A stretch of 64,000 bases of DNA from Gudongella sp034006985. GTDB taxonomy: Bacteria; Bacillota; Clostridia; Tissierellales; Tissierellaceae. Position numbers and translations under genes: made by a program. The notes beneath the pieces were generated by a model, which saw only the letters and a program-made list of their open reading frames with translations, did not search any database and was not told the origin of the DNA. Each line of letters starts with the position of its first letter. Position 1 is the first letter of the stretch. The stretch covers positions 1 through 64,000 of the forward strand of contig JAVERT010000010.1 in NCBI GenBank assembly GCA_034006985.1, given 5' to 3'. Shown in pieces: positions 8,488 to 17,429 of this stretch.

Positions 8488-9183
8488 ATGTTAACAAATG
8501 ATGTTTCATTGCCGATAGCTTTAGGCGCAGGATTTCTGTCTTTTTTTTCACCATGCTTGCTCCCTATGATTCCTGCATATATTATGTATATAACAGGAGT
8601 AGATGTAGAAGATGATTTATCTAAGGTAAGAATGCGAGCCCTGATTAGAACAATGGGATTTATCTTCGGATTTACAGCTGTTTTTATGATAATGGGTTCA
8701 TCGGCAAGTCTATTAGGACAAGCTTTCGTTCAGAATAAAAATATTTTTTTTAAAGTAAGTGGGCTTTTAATAATACTTTTTGGACTTAATATGATGGGCG
8801 TATTGAAATTCAACTTTTTAAGTTCTGAAAAAAGGGTAAAATCTCCTAAGAGAGTTACTAGTTGGTTTAGTTCTGTACTTATGGGGATGGCATTTGCTGC
8901 AGGCTGGACACCTTGTTTTGGTCCAGTATTGGGTTCCATATTAATATTTGCAGGAACTTCAGCAACTGTTTCCAAAGGAGTATTGTTATTGTTTATATAT
9001 TCTGTAGGAATGGCGATACCATTTATTTTAACGGCATTGTTTATAAATGTCTTCATTAGTTGGATGGCAAAAGCTGAAAAATTTATGAGATATATGCCAA
9101 TGATCAGTGGAGTTATTTTAGTAATATTTGGTATTTTGATATTTTTTAACAAGATGATTATGATTAGTTCATTATTAATTTAG
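8488..9183 (+). CDS. ccdA: CcdA-type cytochrome c biogenesis/thiol transporter
   Basis: The 231-residue protein has six membrane helices and the two conserved cysteine motifs of CcdA: FFSPCLLPMIP in the first helix and WTPCFGPVLG in the fourth. CcdA moves reducing equivalents from cytoplasmic thioredoxin across the membrane to extracytoplasmic thiol proteins. The start chosen is the ATG six bases after AAGGAGG; an upstream in-frame TTG at 8470 would place the ribosome site inside the gene. The TlpA-like thioredoxin starts 10 bp downstream and is the obvious partner. No cytochrome c genes are in view, so the pair may serve disulfide reduction. Confidence 0.9.
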   Translation: MLTNDVSLPIALGAGFLSFFSPCLLPMIPAYIMYITGVDVEDDLSKVRMRALIRTMGFIFGFTAVFMIMGSSASLLGQAFVQNKNIFFKVSGLLIILFGLNMMGVLKFNFLSSEKRVKSPKRVTSWFSSVLMGMAFAAGWTPCFGPVLGSILIFAGTSATVSKGVLLLFIYSVGMAIPFILTALFINVFISWMAKAEKFMRYMPMISGVILVIFGILIFFNKMIMISSLLI

Positions 9184-9193
9184 GAGGTAGAAT

Positions 9194-9805
9194 ATGAATA
9201 AAAAGAATATTATTATATTAGTAATAGCAGTCGTTGCAGTGGTAGGTTTAAGTGTGTTTTTCTTTATCAATATGCCAGGTAATAGCAATGTAGCAGAGGC
9301 TCCTGCTGCTGGAGAATCAGGAGAAACTACTGAGCCAGCAGTAAATCCAAATTTGCCAGAAGGGCATCCAGATGTAAGTGCTGTAATAGCAGGAGAAGCA
9401 GCTCCAGATTTTACATTAATTAATATGGAGGGTGAAGAAGTTAGTTTAAGTGACTATAAAGGAAAGTTGGTCTATCTAAATTTCTGGGCAACTTGGTGTG
9501 GTTATTGTGATCAAGAAATGCCTGATTTACAAGCTTTAAATGCGGAAAATGAAGATCTTGTTGTTTTAGCTGTAAATGTAAGAGAAGATTTAGACACTGT
9601 AAAGACTTATATAGAGGCAGGTGGATATGATTTTCCAGTTATTTTAGATATTGAAGGTGAAGTTGCTACAAGATATCTAATAAATGGAATGCCAACAACC
9701 TATTTTATAAATTCTGAAGGAATACTCCTTGATAGAATTCCAGGAATGATGGAGAAAGAGCAGATGGATGAAATATTATGGAAAATGAGAGATTTAGAGA
9801 ACTAG
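9194..9805 (+). CDS. membrane-anchored TlpA/ResA-like thioredoxin
   Basis: The 203-residue protein has an N-terminal membrane anchor (about 5-26), a low-complexity Ala/Glu/Pro linker, and a TlpA-type thioredoxin domain with active site WCGYC (101-105) and the cis-proline loop GMPTTYF. It should act outside the membrane as a thiol-disulfide reductase fed by CcdA, whose gene ends 10 bp upstream. No lipobox is seen, so the anchor is the uncleaved helix. Confidence 0.9.
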   Translation: MNKKNIIILVIAVVAVVGLSVFFFINMPGNSNVAEAPAAGESGETTEPAVNPNLPEGHPDVSAVIAGEAAPDFTLINMEGEEVSLSDYKGKLVYLNFWATWCGYCDQEMPDLQALNAENEDLVVLAVNVREDLDTVKTYIEAGGYDFPVILDIEGEVATRYLINGMPTTYFINSEGILLDRIPGMMEKEQMDEILWKMRDLEN

Positions 9806-9822
9806 CAAATGCTAGTTCTTTA
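9799..9822 (+). terminator. short hairpin after ccdA-tlpA
   Basis: GAACTAGC (9799-9806) pairs with GCTAGTTC (9811-9818), overlapping the stop codon, followed by TTTATT. It is a weak terminator; some read-through into the exporter gene 32 bp downstream is possible. Confidence 0.5.
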
Positions 9823-9837
9823 TTATGAGGTGATTGT

Positions 9838-10755
9838 TTGAAAGAAACTAGGTTTTTGCCATACTTAGCAGGAATTGTATATTCAACTATATTTGGATTT
9901 TCCTTTCTTTTTACTAAGCTTGGTTTAGTTTATATGAGTGAAATGCAATTAATAGCATTTCGGTTTTTAGTTGCTGCAATCGTATTAGAATTATTAAAAG
10001 CATTAAAGATAATAAATCCAAAATTTAAAGGGAAGAATATGAAATATATTTTAATTACAGCAATGTTTCAGCCTGTGCTGTATTTCTTTTTTGAAGTAAG
10101 AGGCGTTAATTTAAGCTTATCCTCTGAAGCAGGTCTTATGATGTCTTTGGTACCAGTATTAACTGCAGTAGGTGCTTCAATCTTTTTAAAAGAAAAACTT
10201 AAGATTGTGCAAGTGTTCTTTATTATTCTTTCAGTTGGAGGAGTAGTTTTTATAAATTTAATGAAAGAAGATTTAGTAACTTCAGGGAATTTGTTGGGCA
10301 TATTTTATTTAAGCCTTGCAGTTATTTCGGGAACTATGTATGGTCTTTTTTCAAAAAAATCTTCAGGAAAATTTAAACCAATAGAAATTACATATATTAT
10401 GATGTGGTTTGGAGCTATAGCTTTTAATTCTATAGTAATAATTGAAAGTTTATTTAAAGGAGATATAAAAAATTATTTTAGGCCATTACAAAATATAGAT
10501 GCACTACTTCCAATACTTTACTTAGGAGTTTTGTCCTCAGTGCTTGCATTTTTCCTATTAAATTTTTCAATATCCAGAATTCCAGTTTCACAGTCTGCTA
10601 TCTTTACAAATCTTGTAACTATTTTTGCAATTTTAGCTGGAGTTTTCATATTAGATGAACCCTTTGGATGGAAAGATTTAATCGGTTCGGCTATGATTTT
10701 AGCCGGAGTTTTTGGGACGCTATATTTTAGGGAAAAGAAGGATGTTAATGCATAA
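9838..10755 (+). CDS. EamA/DMT superfamily transporter (RhaT/YdcZ-like)
   Basis: The 305-residue protein contains ten predicted membrane helices arranged as two EamA repeats (about 6-138 and 155-297), with LGVLSSVLAFFLLNFSISRIPVSQ in the second. Members export metabolites or amino acids. The start is a TTG with GAGGTGA upstream; no closer ATG exists. It stands between a weak and a strong terminator and is probably its own unit. Confidence 0.85.
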   Translation: MKETRFLPYLAGIVYSTIFGFSFLFTKLGLVYMSEMQLIAFRFLVAAIVLELLKALKIINPKFKGKNMKYILITAMFQPVLYFFFEVRGVNLSLSSEAGLMMSLVPVLTAVGASIFLKEKLKIVQVFFIILSVGGVVFINLMKEDLVTSGNLLGIFYLSLAVISGTMYGLFSKKSSGKFKPIEITYIMMWFGAIAFNSIVIIESLFKGDIKNYFRPLQNIDALLPILYLGVLSSVLAFFLLNFSISRIPVSQSAIFTNLVTIFAILAGVFILDEPFGWKDLIGSAMILAGVFGTLYFREKKDVNA

Positions 10756-10785
10756 AATACTATGAGAATGTAATTAAATTTAAAG

Positions 10786-10838
10786 AAAAAAGGGTTAAAC
10801 AATATTATTGGACAAATTGTTTTACCCCTTTTTTTAGA
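10786..10838 (+). terminator. strong terminator after the EamA gene
   Basis: AAAAGGGTTAAACAAT pairs with ATTGTTTTACCCCTTTT (10816-10832), and eight or more T residues follow. It separates the exporter gene from the riboswitch transcript. Confidence 0.8.
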
Positions 10839-10924
10839 GTTTTTTTTGATGCTGAAAGTACTTAAAGTAAGCCTAAGATTAGCAATTCAAAATTAGAAGG
10901 AAAATAAAAATAATAAAAAAACTG

Positions 10925-10953
10925 TTGACAGCATAAATATTTCTGTGTTATAG
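10925..10953 (+). promoter_or_regulatory. sigma-A promoter of the lysine riboswitch transcript
   Basis: TTGACA (10925-10930) and TTATAG (10948-10953) are 17 bp apart, 42 bp before the aptamer P1 stem. The -35 is perfect; the -10 is a partial match. Confidence 0.7.
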
Positions 10954-10994
10954 TTTTCAACATATTAACTAAATAAAAATCCTCATCCCAATGG

Positions 10995-11173
10995 GTGAGG
11001 TAGAGGCGCGATTTCTATCAGTAATAGTACTGAGGACGGAATCCTGAGAAGTATTGTAAAAGGAGAAATCGCCGAAGTTATAGATACCAAAATCTATTTC
11101 TGGGTCTGCATCGAATATTTGCAGGACTGTCATCATCGTATTAGCTCGATACGATGATGTTGCGCTATCTCAC
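10995..11173 (+). promoter_or_regulatory. lysine riboswitch (L box) aptamer
   Basis: The 179-nt leader has the lysine aptamer core in order: GTGAGGTAG (P1 5' side, 10995-11003), AGAGGCGCGATTT, ATCGCCGAAG, CTGGGTCTGCA, GGACTGTCATCATCG and TGCGCTATCTCAC (P1 3' side). The paired P1 strands match with one G-U. A terminator hairpin follows at 11230, so lysine binding is expected to stop transcription of the APC permease and amidohydrolase genes. The recognition rests on the conserved core; no covariance search was run. Confidence 0.92.
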
Positions 11174-11229
11174 ACTGAGCAAGAAGGGAGAGGAGTTATC
11201 TTATCTTTAGCTTTGCTATACTAAGATTT

Positions 11230-11268
11230 ACACCTAATACTACCTATTAGGTGTTTTTTGTTTTTTTG
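11230..11268 (+). terminator. riboswitch expression-platform terminator
   Basis: A perfect 10-bp stem, ACACCTAATA (11230-11239) with TATTAGGTGT (11245-11254), is followed by TTTTTGTTTTTTTG. It lies 56 nt after the aptamer and 33 nt before the permease start, as expected for lysine-induced attenuation. Confidence 0.85.
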
Positions 11269-11300
11269 AAACTAGGTAAAATAAAATGAGGAGGTAAAAT

Positions 11301-12692
11301 ATGAGTGATATTGTAACTAATGGTCTAAGAAATGTAAAAAATGAGGAATTAGGATTTAAAAAGGAAATAAGCCTCTTCGGAGGAGTTAGTATACTCGGTG
11401 GTATTATGGTTGGCTCAGGTATATTCTACCTCGGTTCATATGTTCTAATGAGAACTCGAATGAGTCTTGGATTGGCACTTCTAAGCTGGATAGTTGGAGG
11501 GGTTGTATCTTTACTTGGAGGGATTTGCTTTGCAGAACTTGGTGCATCTGATCCAAGTGCAGGAGGCTCAACAGTTTATTTAAATAAAGCATATTCTCCA
11601 GTTGTAGGTTTTCTAAGTGGTTTTAACAGTTGGGTTATTGGGGGTCCAGGTTCTATTGCAGCTATTTCAATAGCACTTCCAAGTGCTCTAGTAAGCATAT
11701 TTCCTATGAATGCAATAGGAATTAAAGTGATTGCGATTATACTGATTTTAGGATTAACAGCTGTAAATTATTTTGGCGTTAAAGCTGGAAGTAGAGTACA
11801 AAATATATCAATGATTGCAAAGATGATACCGATTGTTATAATATTGGTTTTGGGATTATCTATGGGAAAAGTAACACCTAACTTAAGTCTTATACCAGCG
11901 TCTGGAAGTGCTTCATTTGGTTCAATAATAAGTATGGTAGCTTTTGCGGTAGTCGCAACATTATGGGCATATGAAGGATGGACAAATCTTAATATCGTCG
12001 CAGAGGAAGTAAAAAACCCTAAAAAGAATTTGCCACTTGCAATTATAATTTCAATAGTGTCGATAACTGTTCTTTACACATTATTCAACTATTCAATATA
12101 TAAAGTATTACCATTTGCAGAAATAGAATCTCTTCTTGCCAATGGAGAATTCTATCTTGGTACACATGCAGCTCAAAAGTTAATGGGTAATATGGGCGGT
12201 ATTCTTGTAACAGCCGCTATGGTTATTGCCATGTTTGGATCTCTAAATGGTTGTATATTGGCATTTCCTAGAACCTATTACGCTATGAGCTTAGAAGGAC
12301 ATTTCTTCAAAAGTTTTAAAAAATTACATCCAGTTTATAGAGTTCCATATATGCCTTTATTAGCACAAGCTGGTATATCAATTGCACTTGTGTTGTTACG
12401 AGATTTAAACCAACTTACATCTTTAGTTGTATTTTCAGGAATGATGTTCAATACTTTAAACGTATTTGCTGTATTTGTTTATAGAAGAAAATTTCCTGAC
12501 CTTGAAAGACCTTACAAAGTATTTTTATATCCAATTACAGTAATAGTAACTTTGTTGATATTTATAGGTCTACTTGTGAATACTCTTATAGAAGATCCAT
12601 TAACATCTTTAATTGGACTTGTGGTACCAGTAGTAGGATTTTTATTCTATCTTTACTTTGACAAAAGAAATAAAGAAGCACGAAATGCATAG
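11301..12692 (+). CDS. APC superfamily amino acid permease under lysine riboswitch control
   Basis: The 463-residue protein has twelve membrane helices and the APC-family first-helix motif GGIMVGSGIFYLG (about 33-45), with AYEGWTNLNIVAEEVKNPKKN (about 225-245) in the sixth helix and following loop. This is the LAT/AGT-like branch, transporters for neutral or basic amino acids. Lysine riboswitch control suggests a lysine importer that is shut off when lysine is plentiful, but exchange of another amino acid is possible. It has an AGGAGG site, and the amidohydrolase starts 12 bp after its stop. Confidence 0.88.
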   Translation: MSDIVTNGLRNVKNEELGFKKEISLFGGVSILGGIMVGSGIFYLGSYVLMRTRMSLGLALLSWIVGGVVSLLGGICFAELGASDPSAGGSTVYLNKAYSPVVGFLSGFNSWVIGGPGSIAAISIALPSALVSIFPMNAIGIKVIAIILILGLTAVNYFGVKAGSRVQNISMIAKMIPIVIILVLGLSMGKVTPNLSLIPASGSASFGSIISMVAFAVVATLWAYEGWTNLNIVAEEVKNPKKNLPLAIIISIVSITVLYTLFNYSIYKVLPFAEIESLLANGEFYLGTHAAQKLMGNMGGILVTAAMVIAMFGSLNGCILAFPRTYYAMSLEGHFFKSFKKLHPVYRVPYMPLLAQAGISIALVLLRDLNQLTSLVVFSGMMFNTLNVFAVFVYRRKFPDLERPYKVFLYPITVIVTLLIFIGLLVNTLIEDPLTSLIGLVVPVVGFLFYLYFDKRNKEARNA

Positions 12693-12704
12693 GAGGCTGA
12701 TTAA

Positions 12705-14303
12705 ATGAGGTCAATATTAACTAATGGTAAAATATATGTAGAAAAGGGTGATTTTAAGGAAGCCCTACTGATAGAGGATGGAATGATTGTAGAAGTTGGG
12801 TTAGCACAAGACTTTATGAGTACTCCTTCAGATAGAGTAATTGATTTAGAAGGAAGAACTGTTTTGCCAGGATTAAATGATAGCCATCTACATATTGCGA
12901 GTGTAGGTAGTGCAATGAATTCCTGTAATTTAAATCCTGCAAGGTCAATTGATGATATAGTAAGAATTGGTCAAGAATTTTTGCAAAACAATCCTGAACT
13001 TCCCGCCCTTAATGGCAGGGGGTGGAATCAAGATTATTTTGTTTCTGGGGAAAAGAGGATGCTAACTAGAGCTGATTTGGATAGAATATCTACAAGTATT
13101 CCAATCGTATTTACAAGAGTATGTGGACATATGGCAACAGGAAATACAAAAGCTATAGAAATGCTTAGTGTCGATGAAAATACTTATGTAGATGGTGGAG
13201 TAATTGAGTTAGATGAAGGTAGAAAACCAAATGGAGTATTTTGTGAAAATGCAATTTCTCTTTTAAATACTGTTATACCAGCTAAAACAGATGAAGATAT
13301 TGAAGCTGAGATACTTAAAGCGAGTGAATATGCTATTAGTGTAGGTTTAACTTCCGTTCAATCCTGCGATATTTCTAAAGAAGATCAAGCTAGAATGTTT
13401 GGAATATTCCATCGTATTTACAATGAAAATAAAACAAAGCTTAGATATTCTCATCAGTTTAATTTTCAGGATATTATAGATTTCCAAGATTATTTGGATA
13501 CAGAATTTAAATCGACAGATTATGATGATAGATTTTTATCAAAAGGAGCTCTTAAATTATTTGTAGACGGATCGCTAGGAGCAAGGACTGCACTTATGCT
13601 GAAAGAGTATGACGATGAAGAAGGGACGCTTGGAGTACAGGTCCTATCAGATGAAGATCTTTATGATATATGCGAATTAGCAAGTCGAAATGGAATTACA
13701 GTAGTCACACATGCGATAGGTGATGGAGCGATAGACGTGATAATAGATGCCTATGAAAAGACAATGAAAGATGGTGAAAATCCATTAAGACATGGCATTG
13801 TACATTGTCAGATAACTAGTAAGGAACAACTCGAGAGAATTGCTAATCTTAATATTGCTGTTATGTATCAACCAATATTTTTGGATTACGATATGAATAT
13901 AGTTGAGTCTAGAGTAGGTGAGGAGTTAGCTTCCACATCATATGCTTTTAATAGTTTATATAAACTAGGGGCGAACATTAGCTTTGGAACTGATTCGCCA
14001 GTAGAGGATTTGAATCCATGGAACAATCTCCATTGTGCGGTTACTAGAACTGGGTTAGATGGAGAACCTGAGGGAGGATTTTATCCAGAAGAGAAAATGG
14101 ATATTTCAGATGCAATAGATTGCTATACTTACGGAAGTGCTTACAATGAGTTTAAGGAAGACTTTAAAGGTAGATTAAAAGCTGGATTTGCAGCAGATTT
14201 AATAGTTTTAGATAGGGATATTTTTTCTATCGACCCAAGTGAAATAAAAGAGGTACAAGTCCAAAAGACAATGATAAATGGAGAATTTGTATTTGAACGA
14301 TAA
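12705..14303 (+). CDS. amidohydrolase family 3 protein (YtcJ-like)
   Basis: The 532-residue protein has the amidohydrolase metal motif H61-x-H63 (LNDSHLHIASVG), a mid-protein FVDGSLGARTALM block, THAIGDGAID, and a C-terminal SFGTDSPVEDLNPW element with the catalytic aspartate. YtcJ-type members hydrolyse N-acyl or imide-like amides, but few substrates are known. It lies 12 bp after the lysine-riboswitch permease gene with a GGAGG site, so it is very likely in that operon. This suggests the permease may import a lysine derivative or amide that this enzyme opens. Confidence 0.88.
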   Translation: MRSILTNGKIYVEKGDFKEALLIEDGMIVEVGLAQDFMSTPSDRVIDLEGRTVLPGLNDSHLHIASVGSAMNSCNLNPARSIDDIVRIGQEFLQNNPELPALNGRGWNQDYFVSGEKRMLTRADLDRISTSIPIVFTRVCGHMATGNTKAIEMLSVDENTYVDGGVIELDEGRKPNGVFCENAISLLNTVIPAKTDEDIEAEILKASEYAISVGLTSVQSCDISKEDQARMFGIFHRIYNENKTKLRYSHQFNFQDIIDFQDYLDTEFKSTDYDDRFLSKGALKLFVDGSLGARTALMLKEYDDEEGTLGVQVLSDEDLYDICELASRNGITVVTHAIGDGAIDVIIDAYEKTMKDGENPLRHGIVHCQITSKEQLERIANLNIAVMYQPIFLDYDMNIVESRVGEELASTSYAFNSLYKLGANISFGTDSPVEDLNPWNNLHCAVTRTGLDGEPEGGFYPEEKMDISDAIDCYTYGSAYNEFKEDFKGRLKAGFAADLIVLDRDIFSIDPSEIKEVQVQKTMINGEFVFER

Positions 14304-14317
14304 AATCAAATTATATT

Positions 14318-14347
14318 AAAAAGCTATCATATTGATAGCTTTTTTTT
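14318..14347 (+). terminator. terminator of the permease-amidohydrolase operon
   Basis: AAAAGCTATCA pairs with TGATAGCTTTT around a TAT loop and runs into eight T residues, 15 bases after the amidohydrolase stop. Confidence 0.8.
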
Positions 14348-14373
14348 ACAATATTAATTTAAATTAGAATAGC

Positions 14374-14402
14374 TTGAATGCCTTGAATATATAACCTATT
14401 AT
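14374..14402 (+). promoter_or_regulatory. sigma-A promoter of the homoserine dehydrogenase gene
   Basis: TTGAAT (14374-14379) and TATTAT (14397-14402) are spaced by 17 bp, 39 bp before the ATG. Each box has one or two mismatches to consensus. Confidence 0.5.
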
Positions 14403-14441
14403 TATAGTGTAATGATATAAAAAAACAACGGGAGATTAGAG

Positions 14442-15473
14442 ATGAGAATTGCAATTATTGGATATGGAGGGGTAGGCAGAGCATTTGTAGAGCTTATAAA
14501 AGATAAGCAATCAGAACTTCTTAAAGAAGGTCTAGATATAAAGTTAAACTATATAGTTGGAAGAGTTGGAGGAGTTTATTCAGCCGCTGGAATCGATATA
14601 GATGATTTTATAAAGTATTCAAAAGAAAATTCCGATTTCACATTTTATCCAAAGGGTGGGTCTAAAACTTTGGAATTCAAAGACATCCTTGAGAATAATG
14701 ATATTGACCTAGTAATTGAAACCACATCTACAAATTTAATCGATGGAGAACCTGGAACTACCCATATCATAAAGTCATTAGAAGCAGGTATCCATGTAGT
14801 TACTGCGAATAAGGGCCCTATAGTATTAAGGTATAAGGAATTAAAAGAACTTGCTATAAAAAACAATGTTCAGCTTGGAATAGGATGCACAACAGGAGGA
14901 GCATTACCATCAATAAATAGTGGGATATTTGATATGGCAGGTGCTAATATAAATTCAATAGAAGGAATTTTAAATGGTACTACAAATTACATTATAGGCT
15001 TGATGGAATCAGAAAAGCTTCAATACAATGAAGCCTTAAAAAGAGCTCAAGAATTAGGGATCGCTGAGAGGGACTCAACACTTGATGTAGAAGGTTTTGA
15101 TACAGCTACTAAATTGCTTATTCTTACAAATGCTCTATTAAATCAAGATTCTAAAATAGCAGATATAAATATTGAGGGAATTACGAATTTGAAAGTATTA
15201 GATATTGAAAAAGCTTTAAAGAAAGGCAAAAAATACAAACTTATTGGAAGGACTATTAAGAGTGGCAACGATATTAGTATTAGTGTAAAACTAGAAAAAA
15301 TAGGTATAGATAGTCAATTCTATACTGTAGATGGTAAAAACAAGGCGGTCAAATATACTTCAGATATACTTGGAGATTTAACTATAATAGGAGGGGCATC
15401 AGGAGTTGGGCCAGCAGCGGCATCAATACTTAGAGATGTTATAAATATTCATAGAGGCAATAAATTATTTTAA
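14442..15473 (+). CDS. hom: homoserine dehydrogenase (short form, no ACT domain)
   Basis: The 343-residue enzyme starts with the NAD(P)-binding motif IIGYGGVGRAFVELI (4-18) and has the catalytic-domain block TANKGPIVLRYKEL (about 119-132) and NGTTNYIIGLMESEKLQYNEAL (about 178-199), with the conserved lysine of ANKGP. It reduces aspartate semialdehyde to homoserine for threonine and methionine synthesis. The C-terminal ACT regulatory domain of the longer 430-residue form is missing, as in other short forms. It is a single gene bounded by terminators and is not joined to the upstream lysine-controlled operon. Confidence 0.88.
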   Translation: MRIAIIGYGGVGRAFVELIKDKQSELLKEGLDIKLNYIVGRVGGVYSAAGIDIDDFIKYSKENSDFTFYPKGGSKTLEFKDILENNDIDLVIETTSTNLIDGEPGTTHIIKSLEAGIHVVTANKGPIVLRYKELKELAIKNNVQLGIGCTTGGALPSINSGIFDMAGANINSIEGILNGTTNYIIGLMESEKLQYNEALKRAQELGIAERDSTLDVEGFDTATKLLILTNALLNQDSKIADINIEGITNLKVLDIEKALKKGKKYKLIGRTIKSGNDISISVKLEKIGIDSQFYTVDGKNKAVKYTSDILGDLTIIGGASGVGPAAASILRDVINIHRGNKLF

Positions 15474-15544
15474 ATAGATGAATAAACAAGATATAATTTT
15501 TAAATTTTAAAGGGATTTTATAACAATCAAAAGTTCTATAAATA

Positions 15545-15582
15545 AAATGCTTAAATCCAGAACAGGATTTAAGCATTTTTAA
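15545..15582. terminator. bidirectional terminator between hom and etfA
   Basis: AAATGCTTAAATCC (15545-15558) pairs perfectly with GGATTTAAGCATTT (15565-15578), with T-rich tails on both strands. It lies between the convergent hom and etfA genes. Confidence 0.8.
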
Positions 15583-15590
15583 TTTGCTAT

Positions 15591-16616
15591 TTAGAAAGGT
15601 CTCTCTCTATACAATTTTATCTCTTCAGTTAATAGAGGAAGAATTTCAAGTGCATCTCCGACAAGACCAATATTTGCCACGCTAAATATTGCTGCATCGG
15701 GGTCTTTATTTATTGCAATAATATAATCAGATTTTTCCATCCCAGCAAGATGTTGAACTGCTCCAGATATGCCGCAAGCAATATAAACCTTTGGCCTAAC
15801 TGTTTTACCAGTTTGTCCAACTTGGTGATCCTTATCTATAAAGCCTTTGTCTACAGCACCCCTAGATGCCCCAACAACTGCACCAATCATTTCAGCACAC
15901 TCTCGTAACACATCGAAGTTATCGCCAACTCCACGGCCGCCTGAAAGGATTATATCGGCTTTTGTAATATCAACAGCCATAACTTCTCTTTTAAGAATAT
16001 CTAAAAGCTTAACACTGTCTTTAATTTCATCAATTTCAACTTCTCTTTTGTCAATAGTAAACTTTCTAGACTTATCTTTTTTAATTCTTTCCATGACCCC
16101 TGGTCTTATTGTAGTCATTTGAGGTCTTTTAGTTTCATTTATAATAGTCCCAAATAGATTACCACCAAAAGCAGGCCTTGTTACATAAAGAAGAGGTGAA
16201 TCTTCATTTTCAGGATCAAATGCTAATTTAGTAGCATCTGCAGTAAGTCCTGTATCACATCTTGCAGCAAGTCTTGGTGCTAAGTCTCTACCCATAACTG
16301 TTGCTGGGATAAGAATAATATCTGGTTTATCTTGCTTAATCAAATCCATTAATAAAGAAGTATAGATTTCTGTACTATAGTGGTTAAGTTTATCATTATG
16401 AAGATAAATTACATGGTCAGCTCCATAGTGTCCTGCTGAATCTATTAATTCATCACTATAATTTCCTATAATAATCGCAACAACTTTGTAATTTATAGAT
16501 GGTCTATCCTTCACAAGCCTAACTGCTTCTCCAAGTAATTCAAGCGAAGAATCGTAAATTTTTCCGTCTCTTTCTTCGCAGAAAACATATATATCTTTAT
16601 ATTCAGCTATATTCAT
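15591..16616 (-). CDS. etfA: electron transfer flavoprotein alpha subunit
   Basis: The 341-residue protein has the C-terminal ETF-alpha FAD-binding block: GGRGVGDNFDVL (about 213-224), GASRGAVDKGFI, QVGQTGKTVRPKVYIACGISG and INKDPDAAIF. It pairs with EtfB to pass electrons to or from the acyl-CoA dehydrogenase of the same operon. It is last in the minus-strand operon, 12 bp after etfB, and is followed by a shared terminator. Confidence 0.95.
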   Translation of the reverse strand: MNIAEYKDIYVFCEERDGKIYDSSLELLGEAVRLVKDRPSINYKVVAIIIGNYSDELIDSAGHYGADHVIYLHNDKLNHYSTEIYTSLLMDLIKQDKPDIILIPATVMGRDLAPRLAARCDTGLTADATKLAFDPENEDSPLLYVTRPAFGGNLFGTIINETKRPQMTTIRPGVMERIKKDKSRKFTIDKREVEIDEIKDSVKLLDILKREVMAVDITKADIILSGGRGVGDNFDVLRECAEMIGAVVGASRGAVDKGFIDKDHQVGQTGKTVRPKVYIACGISGAVQHLAGMEKSDYIIAINKDPDAAIFSVANIGLVGDALEILPLLTEEIKLYRERPF

Positions 16617-16628
16617 TTCGATTCCCCC

Positions 16629-17417
16629 TTATTTGCCTATGAAATTCATATCTAAAAGAATTTCTGCAACCTTTCTTGCAGATGCTTTTCCATCGAGGTG
16701 GAGAACATCTAGATTTTGGTGAACTTCTTTTGTAAAAGTTTTCTTAACTTTTGTAGGAGAGCCCTTTAATCCAATAATTGAAGGGTCGATGTTTAAATCG
16801 TCAAATCCAACGGTTCTAATATCTCTTTCAAAAGCATGGCTTATTCCTCTGACACGCATATATCTAGGTTTAGCAATTGTGCTAAGTGTAGTTATTACAC
16901 AAGGTAGTTCACATTCAAGAACTTCATAAGTATTCTCAAGTGCTTTTTTCACTACTATTTTTTTATCACTAAACTCAATAACATCATCAACATAAGTTAT
17001 TTGAGGAATACCTAGTTTTTCAGCTGTTTGTGGACCAACTTGTGCAGTATCACCATCTATTGCTTGTCTACCAGCTATAATTAAATCGTAAGGGATTTGT
17101 TTGATAAAAGCAGCAAGAGTATTTGACGTAGCCCATGTATCTGCTCCAGCAAAAGCTCTATCGCTTATTAAAATTCCGTCATCAGCACCCATTGCAAATA
17201 ATTCTCTTAACATATTTTTAGCTTGAGGTGGACCCATTGTAATACAGGTTACCTTTGCACCGGTTTTTTCTTTTAATCTTAGAGCCATCTCAAGACCAGC
17301 AAGGTCATCGGGATTTGTTATAGTAGGAACACCTTCTCTAATAAGGGTACCTTTTTCTTTATCTATTTGCATTTCAGTTGTATCTGGTACTTGTTTTAGT
17401 AAAACTAATATATTCAT
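16629..17417 (-). CDS. etfB: electron transfer flavoprotein beta subunit, bifurcating type
   Basis: The 262-residue protein begins MNILVLLKQVPDT and contains AGRQAIDGDTAQVGPQTAEKLG (about 115-136), the motif found in EtfB of flavin-bifurcating complexes that bind a second FAD and NADH. With the acyl-CoA dehydrogenase it would couple crotonyl-CoA reduction by NADH to ferredoxin reduction, an energy-saving step in butyrate-forming anaerobes. That bifurcating role is inferred from the motif and operon. It lies 12 bp from both neighbours. Confidence 0.93.
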   Translation of the reverse strand: MNILVLLKQVPDTTEMQIDKEKGTLIREGVPTITNPDDLAGLEMALRLKEKTGAKVTCITMGPPQAKNMLRELFAMGADDGILISDRAFAGADTWATSNTLAAFIKQIPYDLIIAGRQAIDGDTAQVGPQTAEKLGIPQITYVDDVIEFSDKKIVVKKALENTYEVLECELPCVITTLSTIAKPRYMRVRGISHAFERDIRTVGFDDLNIDPSIIGLKGSPTKVKKTFTKEVHQNLDVLHLDGKASARKVAEILLDMNFIGK

Positions 17418-17429
17418 AATCCACCTCCA

